The notes: generated by a model from the sequence alone, not told the origin. A stretch of DNA of 64,000 nt from Sphagnum magellanicum (GCA_021904315.1 CM038915.1:4340001-4404000), one strand, 5' to 3'; counted from the stretch's first letter, positions 1-11,406 are shown. Numbers and translations are program-made.

Positions 1-183
1 CCCCCTTGTAAGGCGGAGGAATAATTGCATAATATAACATGCTCTCCAATTACACTACAACAAAGTGGCACAAGTAATGTGTTAGAACCTTATTTATAAA
101 TCAATAACTACCATTACACATAGAATTGTGAGCTCATTCAAGATAACTAAGAAAACAAATTTAGATCACTTGAAAGAAACATA

Positions 184-500
184 AAATTGTAGAGGTTTGC
201 TTTATTGCAATTCAAAGTTTGGTAGTAGGGTAGGGAACCCATGTTTGATATCAACTATTTATATAGTTAATTGCATGGTGGTTATGTACTCATAAATGGT
301 GGAGATGTGTGAGATTGGTTGTCGCCATATTCTACAAGTTTCCCTTTGTAACTTGCAATGACCTTGTTATTGTCAAAGCCTTTCTACTATTTCAACGTCC
401 TAATTAAGTCAAGAGTCAAAACACATTCAACTAGGATTGTTTTATGAGACTAAGTGTGTAACTACTTGTTGTTGTCTTTACAAAAAGAACATTATCTTCA
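184..500 (-). repeat. 3' LTR fragment of the copia element
   Basis: This segment aligns throughout with 5694-6010, for example the shared words gggaacccatgtttg and agtttccctttgta. Both copies end in the same way, in attatctYca. The inner end at 500 abuts a pyrimidine-rich stretch that is the complement of a polypurine tract, as expected for a 3' LTR of a minus-strand element. The part left of about 184 no longer matches the 5' LTR clearly. Instead 117-170 matches 6151-6202, which lies outside the other LTR. Confidence 0.8.
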
Positions 501-514
501 CCACCCCCTCTTGC
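501..514 (-). other. Polypurine tract of the copia element
   Basis: On the minus strand this reads as a purine-rich AAGAGGGGGTGG-type tract directly before the TG that opens the 3' LTR at 500. This is the usual second-strand primer position in LTR retrotransposons. The call rests on position and composition. Confidence 0.6.
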
Positions 515-679
515 TGTCAAATCTCTGTCTTAGAATTCAAATGAGTGAAGACTAGAATGAATACTATTCAAAAAATATGACTCCTAATTAAATGTGAAGA
601 ACCAAGAATAGAATTAACCAATAAGTCAAGTTGGTGAATTGGGTAACAATCCCAGACTTTACTTGTTTCTATTAGTAGA

Positions 680-3600
680 AAATCTTAAATAGTCTAAGGG
701 TTTAGTGAGAAAATCAACTTGTAGTATTACAATCAAAACATAGCTTATTAGAATGTCACTCGCTTGTACTCATTCTCAAATAAAATGGTAATGTATTTTG
801 ATGTGTTTGATGCATGTGTGTAGAACTAGATTGTGTAATAATCAAATGCACGATTGATTATCACTTAATAATTGTGTTGTTGTGTGTTACAAATTTCAAG
901 TTTTGTTAATAGTCGTTGAAGGTGTACAATGTCCTTTGTGGCTTGACTCAATGCTTGATATTCTGTTTCAATGATCGAGAGAAAATCAATTGGTTGAAGT
1001 TTGTTGCTCCAGTCAATGGGAGCAACCCCAAGTTTGTGGAATATCCATGTAATTGATCTCCTTGTTTCTAGATCATGTCCATAATTTACATTAGTGAAAG
1101 TAAGTATAATATTTTGGTCATGAAGTATGTGTTGCCTTTTTGGATAAAATAATGCATATGATTGAGTGATGTGCACGTATCGCATAATATGTTTCACTAT
1201 TTTCAAATGTGCCTTCTTAGGTTCAAATGCACAATGGTTTATCACACTCAAAGCATATCCAATGTCAAATCGAATCTTAAAGATGGAGCGCAAGCTTCCA
1301 ATCATATATTGGTACAATGTGGCATCAATTATGCACATACCCATTTCTTTTTGAAGCTTCAATTCAAGGTCCATTGGAATATTAGTAGGTGTGCATTTAT
1401 CAAATCTGAATTTCTTCAACATAAGCTAGATTTATGGGTGTTGATGGAGCCACATCCCCTCACTAGTTCGAATGATTTCAACTCCAAGGTATAATGAAGC
1501 ATTTCTAAGCAAGGTCATTTCAAATGTATTGGTGAGAGTCTTCTTTATTCTCTTGAGTTCTTGAATGGTGTTTTTAATCAAAAGTAAGTCATTTATATAA
1601 AATAACAATATGACATATTTCCCGTTTCCCACCAAGTTGAAGTTTGTTGAACTTTTTTTACGTCCGATTGATGTCAGCTCTTCATCAATATGGTTATACC
1701 AAGCTTGTGGTGGTTGATGTAAGTTATATAGTGCCCATCTCAACTTGTAGACCAAATATGGATTGCCATGGCCTTCAAATCCTTCAAGTATTTCCATAAA
1801 AAATCCTCTTCCAATTTTCCATTAAGGAAGGTTGTATTGACATCCATTTGCTTCACTTTTCAATCTTTTGTTGTTGTTAATGCTAAGATGGTTCATGTTG
1901 TAAACCATTGCACAATTGGAACATAGATCTTATAGTAATTAATTCCCTTTGTTTGTTCAAACCTTCAAGCAACAAGTCTTCCTTTCAATTTTTGCATTGT
2001 TTTTAATGTCTTAAGTGTGGTTTATAAATCCACTTTGCAATGATTAACTCCTTGTTTACAAGATTAGGTATAGTGATCCATGTTTAATTCTTGTTTATTG
2101 ATTCAATATCCTTAGCCATTTTTTTTTTCCAACCTTGATGTGATTCTACTTCAACATATGTGATAGGATTTTCAATCTCAATAAACAAGGCATACAATTC
2201 TTTCAGTCAAGTTAATTGTGTTCACATTCTTGGTGGATTTTTTCTTGGAACAAATGTGATCAGTGGTGATCCTTTCATGGGTGTAAAAGTTGGAACTAAT
2301 ATATCATTTGACCCTTGCTCCCTTTTATTTGACCTAGCTTATACTCCTTTTCAACATGTGTTTGTTGATTATCCTCAACATACGTAGATGTTTGTTCCTA
2401 TGAATAAATAAGTTCTCGAAATGTATCTTGCATTAAAGGTAGTTCAATGATGGTTTTGCTTGCAAATTCAACATCATTAGTATTATTGAAAATAATTTTA
2501 GATACCAACTATTCTGGTGGTATTAATTGTTGCTCTAATTAGTCATAACCTATTTTGGACTCTTCAAAAACTACGTCACAATTCAACAATATTTTTTTTG
2601 TGCTCAAATTATACATCCTATGCATTTTATTTTGTTCATCATAGCCTAAAAATAAGCATTTTGTTGTTTTATTATCAAACTTATCATGTTGTTATTTTGG
2701 CACATGAACACAACCTGAGCACCCAAATATTTGTGAATGATGAACTTTAAGCCTTTTGTTAGTATGTATATTCTTTGTTGTTTGCACATTATTCGCTTTC
2801 ATGGGACTTCAATTAATTAAATATGTTGATGTGTTTATAGTTTCATTCCATAAGAAACTTGGAAGTTTGCTATCAAATGCTAAGCTCTTGTCCATCCCAC
2901 AATGGTTTAGTTTCGGCATTCAATGACCCCATTTTGTTAGGGTATCAATGCTTAAGTCAATTGTTGTTTGATACCACATTATTATAGTATAAGATGAATT
3001 CCTTTGACAAGAATTCACATCCTTTGTCAATCTACAAGGTACATATTTTTATTTGCGTCCATTCACTTCTTGATTTTTAAAAATTTCATGAAAGTTTCAC
3101 CTTTGCTCTTCTTGAAGAACACCCAAGTTTTACGATTGAAGTGATATGTGAAGACAACAAAATACTTGGATCCTCTCAGAGAATTGTGACGAAATGGTCC
3201 CACAAGATCTACTTGAATTAATTCAATTGGATTTTTCATTTAGCTTTCAAATTTCTTGTGAAATCTTTCTTTGTGCTAATGTCCTACTAAGCAATGCTCA
3301 CACATAACATCCTTGTTATCAACATGTAAACATTAATTACACAATTTTGATGCAACATGTGATTCAAACTCTTGTAACATATGTGTCCCAACCTTCTATG
3401 CCATAATTGGGCTTGTGGTGACATTTTCTTCTCCACTTTTTCTACAATGTTAATTGCTTGCACTTTTGGTGAGAATTGATACAAGCCATTACTCCTATCT
3501 CTATGACCAATCACATTTCGACCACTCATGTTGTTTAGGATCCAACAATACTTGTTTGAAAACACCATAATGTTATCAGTATTTGCTAAATCACCTATAG

Positions 3601-3727
3601 ACATCAAACTTGTCACGAGAATAAGTACATAGAGAACGTTAAAAATCTTTATTTCATTGGAACTATGTGGCACAATATGTGTTCCTTTTCCTTCAATGTC
3701 ATGAGGTTCACCTTTAGTAGTTTGCAA
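680..3727 (-). pseudogene. copia pol remnant (integrase, RT, RNase H)
   Basis: Read on the minus strand, 3287-3727 holds a GAG-pre-integrase segment with LWHRRLGH. At 3050-3290 follows the integrase core (blocks reading QVDLVGPF and SKYFVVFT), and at 2530-2760 the integrase-RT linker with FLGYDEQN. Reverse transcriptase lies at about 1432-2165 and includes YKLRWALYNLHQPPQAWY. The catalytic motif that is normally YVDD reads YIND here, so a metal-binding aspartate is lost. RT/RNase H continues at 865-1422 (MIGSL, LSIIETEYQALS) and, across stops, to about 680 (KHIKIHYHFI, VDFLTKPL). Many stops and frame changes separate these blocks. It is non-functional, a relic of copia polyprotein. Confidence 0.9.
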
Positions 3728-3889
3728 TTTATTTTGTCCTTCTTGATAACATTAATAAACTTTGTCCTCTTTTTGGTAACATGGTTGGAACAACAACTAT
3801 CCATGTACCAAAGTTGGTTTTATATATATAATCCATGATTTCTATAATTCTTACATAAAATGATTCTAAAACATTTGAGTAACTTTCTT

Positions 3890-4824
3890 CTCCTAGGTCT
3901 TGTTCTCCACATAATGAGTTGTTTTGTCCAAGTCTCCAATCTTATGATGCCCACATTTTATAACTTGATGGTTGGGCTTGCAACACATGTAACATAGTGG
4001 TTGACAATGTGTACGATGTAGCATAATTTGTGCAACTCCTCCTTGTCCATAGTTGTTTTCAAAACCAAATCCTTGAACTCCCTTTCTTTGTAGTTGGAAT
4101 AGAAATCCTCGACTAGCAAATCAAAATTGTGACTCATCATGTACTCTTCAATAGTTGTTGTAAGTTAGTACAAAGTTAATGTGTCACATCACATGAATAA
4201 CTAATGCTTCTTCTTGTGTACTTTGCATGTGAGATTCTTAATGATGGCCTTATATTAACCAAATAATTAATACCTTTCAATTGAAGGTGCTTTAAAGAGG
4301 CTGAACCTTTGCTTAATCTTTCATAAGATTCAAGAAGGCTTGTAACAACAATTGCACCATCATCTTGTTAAGTATCTTTTCTCCTACTTTCACCAACCAA
4401 TTCTTCGGCTTTCATGTTTTCTTAACATCTCCTCCACTAATCCTCCTTATGTCAATTTTAAGTTGTGGAGTTATTCGGTCATCATTTGCATTATTGAAAA
4501 ATCTTTAACTTGAAAGGTATCTTCCAATTTCTTCCATGCCTTTCTTAAATTTTCATTTTCACATATCATGTCAACAAAATCATCCTTGATGAACAAAGTC
4601 AAGGTCAAATGTGCTCTCTACTTGTTTTCTTTAAAAAAAATTTCTATCAATGACTCTCTTATGACTATTGCAAGGAAGTTCATTGAAGTAACCTTGCATT
4701 TAATTAAATCCCATATACCTTCTCTTTTCAAAATAAAAATCATTTTCAACTTTCACACAAAATAATTTTGCTGACCTTTTAGTTTGTAAACCTCGCCATA
4801 GACAATGTTTGATTCACCCACCAT
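3890..4824 (-). pseudogene. copia gag remnant with zinc knuckle
   Basis: A plausible gag start ATG lies at 4824 on the minus strand. It is followed by residues typical of the plant copia gag N-terminus (YKLKGQ, then a KLKMIFILKREGIWDLI-like run). Near 3950-3995 a CX2CX4HX4C zinc knuckle can be read (C-YM-C-CKPN-H-QVIK-C), which in functional elements binds the genomic RNA. Stops interrupt the frame between the two ends, so no full-length gag remains. Position between the primer-binding site and pol agrees with the call. Confidence 0.8.
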
Positions 4825-4897
4825 GATAACTTTCTAACCTAGGAATTGTTGTTCAACTAGGTGACCTTTTTCTTCTTTTGCTAATATTTTCTACCTT

Positions 4898-4909
4898 GCT
4901 TTGATACCA
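4898..4909 (-). other. Primer-binding site, initiator Met-tRNA type
   Basis: On the minus strand this reads TGGTATCAAAGC, one base different from the usual plant copia primer-binding site TGGTATCAGAGC. It lies immediately inside the TG/CA border of the 5' LTR at 4910, which fixes that LTR edge. Confidence 0.85.
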
Positions 4910-6010
4910 TGAAAAAAAAGGATAAAATTGGGTGTATTCATGATTGGGGTACCAAAAGGAGTGACCTATTTTTAAAGGACTACAAAGGACAACTTTGAAT
5001 TTTTGTTTATCTTACATTATTATAGTTTTATTAAATTGTTGTATGCCAATAGACAAAATGATGTCTTGACAAATTAATGAATTTTTTTTTTTTTTTTTGG
5101 ATACTATGTAAATGTCATTTGAGTCTTGTAAACTACCTATATCAAGTGTCAAAATTGCATTTTAAAAAAAATGAATCAAAAGGAATGCATAAAATCACAT
5201 AATTGATTTCAAAAATTTTGTATAACAAAAACATGCCCCCTTCTATGCAAGTACATGTTCATTGGATCAACTTGATGAAAAACTAAATCATAAAAAAATT
5301 TCACAACCTTGAAATTTTGAAGGAAAGGGCTACAAGGCAAAGGACTCATTTTTCTAACCATTTGACAATCAATGGGCTCAAAATGTCTAGCTTTAGGTGC
5401 AAGTCACATGTGCAGGAAATTCTCTTGTCAAAAAACATGTTTGGTTGTCTATTGAAACTCATTTAAGAATTACATTATTTTTTTTTGCATTTCTGGTTAC
5501 AAACCAAAATATTGATACACAATTATGTATGAATGTGAAAACTCACCATCATCACATTTATTATCTTAAATTGAAATATTTTAAATTTCTCACTTAAATT
5601 TATTTCAAATAAATGTTATTTGCAAAAAGTAGCCCCATAAAAATTTTGGAGTCCTTTTTTCTATTTTTAGAACCCCAACCGTAAATAAGCCCAATTGTAG
5701 AAGTCTACAATATTACAATTCAAAGTTTAACAATATGGCAAGGAACCCATGTTTGGTACCAACTATTTGTATAGCTAATTGCATGGTGATGACGTATTCA
5801 TAAACGGTGGAAACACATGAAATTGGTTGTCACCGTATTCTACTAGTTTCCCTTTGTACCTTGCAATGACCTTGGTACTATTGATGCCTTTCTACTACTT
5901 TAGTGTCCTTATATTAAATCGAGAGTCAAGACACATCCAACTAAGATTGTCTTATGAAACCAAATGGGTAACTATTTGTCGCTATCTTTATAGAGGCAAC
6001 ATTATCTCCA
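4910..6010 (-). repeat. 5' LTR of the copia element
   Basis: On the plus strand the block begins TG directly next to the primer-binding site and ends CA at 6010. Its outer ~317 bp (5694-6010) align with 184-500. The inner ~780 bp have no partner in the window because the 3' LTR is cut by the window edge or rearranged. It contains long A/T runs, for example around 5082-5098. Confidence 0.75.
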
Positions 6011-6274
6011 ATACCATCAAATCCATGAATCCCATTGGCTTGAAGCTCCTACACATAACCTTATTCTATTGAACATTGAAAATAATGGTTCCTTTTTAGC
6101 ATTTCCATTGGTCCTCTAAAATTCTCACAAACCTACAAGACCCTACTACACATTTGATTGTTAGTTCACTCAAGATAATTATTGAAAAAAAATTTAGTCC
6201 ACCAAATCCATGAATTTCACTAGCCATAACATGTTTTTTTTTGCACACCTACACACGAGTAGGAATATTATTTT
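6011..6274. other. Gene-free flank of the copia element
   Basis: No coding signal is visible. Two near copies of ccaaatccatgaatYYcac occur at about 6016 and 6199. The stretch 6151-6202 matches 117-170 in the left LTR region, which points to an older rearrangement or a second related element. Confidence 0.6.
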
Positions 6275-6410
6275 GTGAGCATGAATTGTGTAACATGAAT
6301 GTTATTAGCTTGTGAGCATGAGTTGTGTAATGTGAATGTTATTAGCCTGTGAGCATGAGTTGTGTAACATGAATGTTATTAGCTTGTGAGCATGAGCAAG
6401 TGAACGTGAG
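6275..6410. repeat. 37-bp tandem repeat, 3 full units
   Basis: Units beginning gtgagcatgaRttgtgta start at 6275, 6312 and 6349, with a partial fourth at 6386. The period is exactly 37 bp and the units differ at only a few positions. There are no unique spacers, so this is a minisatellite and not a CRISPR-like array. Confidence 0.9.
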
Positions 6411-7850
6411 CATGTGCACATAGGCCACTCTCATTGAACATACGAGGACTTAAGAGAGGAAAGGTGCGTTGGTCATGGCTTTTCTAATCATGAGGTTTCA
6501 AAAGAACTTGTGGCTCATCTCTAGACACACTCATAGCTCTTTGGTATAAGGGCATTTGGTGGAGACATGACAAAGATATGCTCCTCAAAAGAAAGGGGTT
6601 CCCTTGCTGATTAAAAAAAAAACAATTAAACATGTTTTAAAATGTCAACATTGTCAATTTACTTTGTTTTGTAATTAGGGATGATATATTTGAGTGAGGA
6701 GAAAATTCATGAAAAGCCAAAGTGCAAATGTGATAAAAGATCAAACTCATTCTTTCTAGGCATGTATGTATGTTTTGCTGAAGCTTCACTAATGTAGCTC
6801 TTTTTCTTTTCTTTTTTTCTTGAGCAAGCAAATACTCACATCCATGCAAATCCAAAACTTGGGGATGTCAAGCTCTGGCAGGTATATCGCATCTCTCTTC
6901 CCTTCTGTGTCAAAATTCTATGAAATTAAATCGTTAGTTCAAGCTCTAAAATAGAGTAGTGTGAAATCTTCTAAGAGCTTCAAACTAGGGTTCTTATGAG
7001 TTTAGGGTTTTCCTGGGTTTATCTCGTGTGAAATGTATTTTCTTGAAGGCTTGCTCCAGACACACCTTGAGTAGTGTTTTGTCATAATTTACAGAAGGGC
7101 AATAAATAGTCATGGAAATGTTTTTGACAAGTTTTGTACTCCAATTTGACTGGATGTTGTGTGATTCAATTACTTCTTCTGGATGGACTTTGTGTGCCAG
7201 TGTTGTTGACATTGATTTTTCTTTTTTGGCTGTCAAGGTTTGTTGGCTTCCAACATTCGGAAGGTTTGGAAGGTCCAAGTTTTGTCCACTCCCAAGTGTT
7301 TGTGGAAAGTAATGGAACTTGGTGCTGCAGAAATGGTTGTTGTATAATAACGGCATGTGCATTTCATATGGTGATTCTGTTTTCACAATTGACATGGGAA
7401 GATGATTGTGCATGTGACAGTGCTTTTTAAGTATTCTCTGTTGGCATCAGGGATGGTGGACTCAGATCATTCCTAGCTGATGATGACTGACCTCCTTAGC
7501 ATATTAAACCCAACCAGCAAGCTATCCCACATCAACTGCCTCTGGTATGGTAATTTTGCTCCCATTTCTTTCAAGCTAAATGATATTACATATGATGAAA
7601 CAAGCTGCCTAAAAACATTCGATAAAACTCAGTATTTGTGGCCCTTTACAAACATGTAAAGAAATTTCCTGCCCAGTATCCCAGAGTACCAACCATAATG
7701 TGTCTGAATGCACTTAAAAGAGGGTTTAGAGTTTTAGGGTTTACCATGCATTTTGCTTTAGGGTTGTGCCCAGATTGTGAAATGGAACTGTATTTGATCT
7801 CTTAGGTTTTTTGACAATTGACAGAAGAGGTTTTGTAATTGCAGTTGTGT
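6411..7850. other. Gene-free or relic stretch
   Basis: Short open frames on both strands lack family resemblance. Base composition between 6850 and 7850 is less AT-rich than the surrounding repeats, and several telobox-like words (tagggtttacc, tttagggtt) occur. This could be untranslated or intronic sequence of a gene I cannot reconstruct. Confidence 0.4.
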
Positions 7851-7951
7851 GCTTACTCACAGGTTGCTAGAATGCAAGGAATTGATGCTCTGGTGGAGCA
7901 GCAGAGACAGCACATGGACACAAAGAGCGATGAACCTCTTATTGCCAACTG
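7835..7951 (+). other. Possible terminal exon of an unrecognised gene
   Basis: A pyrimidine-rich stretch ending ttgtaattgcag (acceptor-like) is followed by an open frame reading ARMQGIDALVEQQRQHMD and ending at a TGA near 7951. The residue composition (charged, Gln-rich, helix-like) looks more like protein than the chance frames around it. An upstream segment ending in a gtatat donor-like site at about 6882 could be another exon. I do not recognise the protein and cannot assemble the gene. Confidence 0.22.
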
Positions 7952-8159
7952 AACTTGTGATTTTGTGTGCACTGTTTGACTACATCTTCTACAGAGGTTT
8001 GATGAACTGGGTACCTTTTTTTTCCACTCATGCATTTTTCGTCCATCATTGATAGATTGCATATGCACCTTTGCATTGCTGCCTTTGAAAAGACACCCAT
8101 TGGTCCTCCTCAAATGCATGACAGATAGGTCCATAAGTCTGCATCCTGGTTTTTGTAAA

Positions 8160-8990
8160 CTAGAGGCCCCATGCCCTCAAACTGTAGATCCTAGAGTGAT
8201 CTTCTACCTTGATAGAATATGAGCACAAACCCACCATCATCAAAAAAGAGCTATGCTTTCATGAATTTCATGTAACTTTGTCATTACACATCCATTGCTG
8301 TTCACATCTCAACAAGAATAGCAGAAGTTTAATACATTCCAATGGCAAATACAAAACAAAAGCACACAACATATTTTGTGATACAACATCATGACCTCAT
8401 GTTCATCATTGTCTCACCTCTTTTCTCCACAAGGGCTTGGGAAGCTAATCATCATGCATTTGCAGATTGTCTTAAAGGCTCAGTTGTCCTTTTAAAGGAG
8501 TAAGTTCATATCATAACAGTCTTAGGAAGCATGAAAACTCAGTCATAGGGTGTGTACAGAAACACTGGACAACCTAATAACTGAGATTCCTTCCCAGCAG
8601 CAGAAGCACCTGTTAAAGTGAGCAAAACCAAAAATCTTACAACGGCAGACTGCTGACTTATATATATATATATATATCTAACTGTATATATATATACCTG
8701 AGAAGAAAAGGATAGTCCTATTTCACATATCTGTTTTGCTAAAATGGGGCCTATGACCCAACTATGCTTAATACAATTCAATTTGTTCCCTGTAATGGCA
8801 TGTCAGAATGAGCACAAATGGGGAGTCATAAATTCCTGATGCCCAGAGTTTAATGGAGTGAAAGGGTGTTTTCACCCATCACCTCTGTCCAGATTTGATT
8901 TGACTCACATATTGGCCCTCATAACAGAATGCGAAAACACAAAAGTGGAATGAAGAGAAAACCCACCAACCCACCACAAAGTGGCCTTCA
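8160..8990 (-). other. 3' flank or 3' UTR of the OCTOPUS-like gene
   Basis: No other gene is visible here. A (TA)n microsatellite lies at about 8659-8695. The sequence probably includes the 3' untranslated region of the gene ending at 8991, but I see no decisive polyadenylation signal. Confidence 0.4.
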
Positions 8991-10616
8991 TCACAGGTAT
9001 TCTTCACTTACAAGCCTGGATGTTGTCGAATCTGTTGAGTTCTTCATCTGTTTTTGTGTACTGATCACCAAGAACTTTTGGAAAGAACTCATCTCAAAGG
9101 GGATTCTGCCTCCTGAGTATGTATCTTGGCTTGATTCTTTAATGATTTCATGTGAGTGATCGACAGTAGAAAACTTCGTGTCTGATTGCACTTCCATACC
9201 TCCATTTGTTTGTGAGAGCCTCAATTCTGAAGAATCTGTTGGTGGTGGGGGCACTTGAAGCTGTCCAGTCTTTTGAAAAAGTGCTGTCTTGGGGCTGGGG
9301 ATGTCCTGAAGCCATAATAGAACTGCGTTCCTTGAAGCCTCCATTCTCATTGCAGTTTGCTCTTGCTGGAATATCTCATCTGGAATTCCCTCCACCATGC
9401 CCCTTGAATAAGTAGTTTCCAAGTTGGGAATCAATTTGGCTTGCTGAGAATACTTGGCAGCATCCTGCTTTGGTTCCTGCAATGTCTCTAAGCTCTGATG
9501 ACGATTTGTAAGCAACTCCCTTTTTTGCTTACTCTCATCTGCTGCCACTTTGAGCTCATGACCTATTTGAGGTGGTGCAATAACTCTGGACTCCGAATCA
9601 GCCGCAATGTACTTGCTCCGAGAAACCTTGGCCATGAAATCCTCTCTAGATTTGCTGGGGAAAACCTTGCTACTTGAGATAATCGGGTTCACTAAAACCT
9701 TCACCCAATTCGATTTGGGGAGCTTTCCTTGCCGTGCAGGGCTGAAACAAGCTGCTGCATCATCATCATCATGCTTTTCTTCTTCCACAACATGGGTGGT
9801 GTAAAGCTCATCTGCATCTCTGAAGAACTCTGATGCCCCAAAAATGATGCCATCTTCTTCTTCCCCCTCAACTAATGCCTGCTTGTTATTCATCTCTTCT
9901 GCTGTCACTCTGAGAGCTGTTTCTTTTGCAATGGTATCCACCAATGGATGGGACCTTTGCCGCAGGTCACAGGTTCCCACAGTAGTGGAGTCCACAGTAG
10001 AGAGCTTATTAGCCTCTTCTACTACTACTGAAGATTGCTCAGCTGCTTTAGACATCTCCTTCTTCTTTAAGGCAGCTTTGGACCTTCGATTGGCATGCAA
10101 TAAAGCCCACTCTTCCATAATAGATTTGATATCATTGGAGCTGCTGCTGCTGACGGCTCTGAGTTTCTGAGGAGGAGAGTGAAGAAGAAGAACTCTTTGA
10201 TCACCTGGGAGGAGTTGTTGTTCACCTACTTGTTCTTGTGTGCTTTCTCTGATGCCTGAACAGTCGTCAGCAGCAGCAGCAGCAGCAGCAATAACTTCAT
10301 CACTGCCATTGGGGGGTGCTTCTTGTCTCTTGCCAAGATGTGAAACGGATACTGTGGAGGAGTCCCCCCCCTCTTGCGCTGCTGAACAGTCAGAAGTCTC
10401 TGGTAAGGCGACGGCGGCGGCAACGGCAGCAGTAGCAGACGATGATGACACCGCCACTTGCTGCACATGATGATGATCATCTCCTCCTCTCCCATTGCTA
10501 CGAAAACTCTCTCCTCTCCACAAGAGCATCAATCTCTCTTGCAAGCATTGGGTGCACACTCCTCCTCCTCCACCGGTTGTGGGTTGATCTAGAACGTGTC
10601 GCTTACACTCCCGCAT
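8991..10616 (-). CDS. OCTOPUS-like / DUF740-type protein, single exon
   Basis: An uninterrupted frame of 541 codons. I chose the ATG at 10614-10616 because the frame further upstream has no ATG and is encoded by a CA microsatellite. The N-terminus has a Cys/His block (MRECKRH, then GVCTQCLQERLMLL at about residues 20-33) like that of plant DUF740/OCTOPUS-family proteins, which are polar, plasma-membrane-associated regulators of phloem and other patterning. The middle is low-complexity (poly-Ser, poly-Ala, acidic runs). A conserved-looking basic block around residues 300-325 contains KSNWVKVLVNPI and SKVFPSK. The C-terminal part has DEIFQQEQTAMRMEA. There is no signal peptide or clear membrane span. 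The family assignment rests on the Cys block and overall build; another Cys-rich plant family is possible. Confidence 0.6.
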   Translation of the reverse strand: MRECKRHVLDQPTTGGGGGVCTQCLQERLMLLWRGESFRSNGRGGDDHHHVQQVAVSSSSATAAVAAAVALPETSDCSAAQEGGDSSTVSVSHLGKRQEAPPNGSDEVIAAAAAAADDCSGIRESTQEQVGEQQLLPGDQRVLLLHSPPQKLRAVSSSSSNDIKSIMEEWALLHANRRSKAALKKKEMSKAAEQSSVVVEEANKLSTVDSTTVGTCDLRQRSHPLVDTIAKETALRVTAEEMNNKQALVEGEEEDGIIFGASEFFRDADELYTTHVVEEEKHDDDDAAACFSPARQGKLPKSNWVKVLVNPIISSSKVFPSKSREDFMAKVSRSKYIAADSESRVIAPPQIGHELKVAADESKQKRELLTNRHQSLETLQEPKQDAAKYSQQAKLIPNLETTYSRGMVEGIPDEIFQQEQTAMRMEASRNAVLLWLQDIPSPKTALFQKTGQLQVPPPPTDSSELRLSQTNGGMEVQSDTKFSTVDHSHEIIKESSQDTYSGGRIPFEMSSFQKFLVISTQKQMKNSTDSTTSRLVSEEYL

Positions 10617-11000
10617 GGTTCCTAACTCAAACCCCAGCAGCCCATCAAACACACACACACACACACACACAAGAAAAACAGCCTCCCAGAACAAAACCCG
10701 CTCGCAACAACAACAACAACAGCTCAGGATCGAAGACGACGACGACGACTACGACGACCCATCCGCAGCAGCAAACACACACACACACACACACAACAAC
10801 AACAACAACAACAACAAAAACTGCTTACGAAAACCCTGAAAATAAAATAATAAAAAACAAAATAAAATCCTGAAATATTATCAACAGATCTCTACATCAA
10901 CTATAGATCTTCTACAGCAGAAGAGTGCGAACTGCAGGAAGGAAGGAAGGAAGGAGTCTCCATCGCTGCTCTCTGTCTCTCTCTCTGTCTCTATCTTCAA
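10617..11000 (-). promoter_or_regulatory. Microsatellite-rich 5' leader or promoter
   Basis: Directly upstream of the OCTOPUS-like start codon lie (AC)n at about 10648-10671, (CAA)n at 10706-10720, (ACG)n near 10736-10757, a second (AC)n at 10773-10795, (CAA)n at 10795-10816, and CT-rich repeats at 10971-10995. On the gene's strand these read as GT, TTG, CGT and GA repeats. GA/CT stretches are common in plant core promoters and leaders. No clear TATA box was placed. Confidence 0.5.
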
Positions 11001-11100
11001 GCTCTGCAGCTGCAGCAGGAGCTTCTAACCCTAACTCTCTGACAGAGACAAAGTACGACCCTTTACAACAGACAAGCACGTTCGACTCTTTTCCTCAGAG

Positions 11101-11406
11101 CAGCCCTTTTTTTCCGGCTATATATATATATATATAGCCAAAATGGTATATCAAAAAAATTAAAAGTGCTAAAATTATGTGCTTTTTCAGACTTTTAGTA
11201 GCCATAATTTTACCAATTTTTAATTTTTAAATAGCCATATTTCTACAGATTGTTCAAGTAGGTAGCAAAAAAACTAGAAGCACCTTTTTTTATCTAAAAA
11301 AATTACTTTCATATTTATTTTTTAAAGCCAAATATGGCTAAATCTTCCTGTTGACCATCGCCACTTTGGCTACTCCACAAAATTGGCAAAAACAAAAAAA
11401 ACACTG
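11101..11406. mobile_element. hAT-like MITE, family A copy 1
   Basis: The 306-bp block aligns over its length with 21192-21477. Both open with CAGCCCTTT and an early ggctatatatagcc palindrome, and both close with ...ACACTG. The ends are loose inverted repeats (CAGCCCTTTTTTT against CAGTGTTTTTTTT). Flanks are cctcagag and ctacacag, a degenerate 8-bp pair (5 of 8). It encodes nothing. CAGtG ends and 8-bp duplications are hAT features. It lies 485 bp upstream of the OCTOPUS-like start codon. Confidence 0.75.

Larger units (their letters stand above)
1..6010 (-). mobile_element. Decayed Ty1/copia LTR retrotransposon
   Basis: The minus strand carries, in order, 5' LTR (4910-6010), primer-binding site (4898-4909), gag (about 3890-4824), pol in copia order (GAG-pre-integrase, integrase, reverse transcriptase, RNase H; about 680-3727), a polypurine tract (501-514) and a 3' LTR whose inner end is at 500. 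The 3' LTR runs off the left edge of the window, so the total length cannot be given. Every coding block has stops and frameshifts, and the paired LTR segments differ at many positions. The copy is therefore old and dead. Integrase preceding reverse transcriptase is what separates copia from gypsy. The left target-site duplication is outside the window. Confidence 0.92.

Noticed and set aside
6275..6410. Regular repeats resembling a CRISPR array
   Set aside because: Units are contiguous 37-bp tandem copies without unique spacers, in plant nuclear DNA.
10442..10873. Plus-strand frame of 143 codons rich in His, Thr and Asn
   Set aside because: It is the antisense of the OCTOPUS-like N-terminus and the AC/CAA microsatellites; repeats create open frames.
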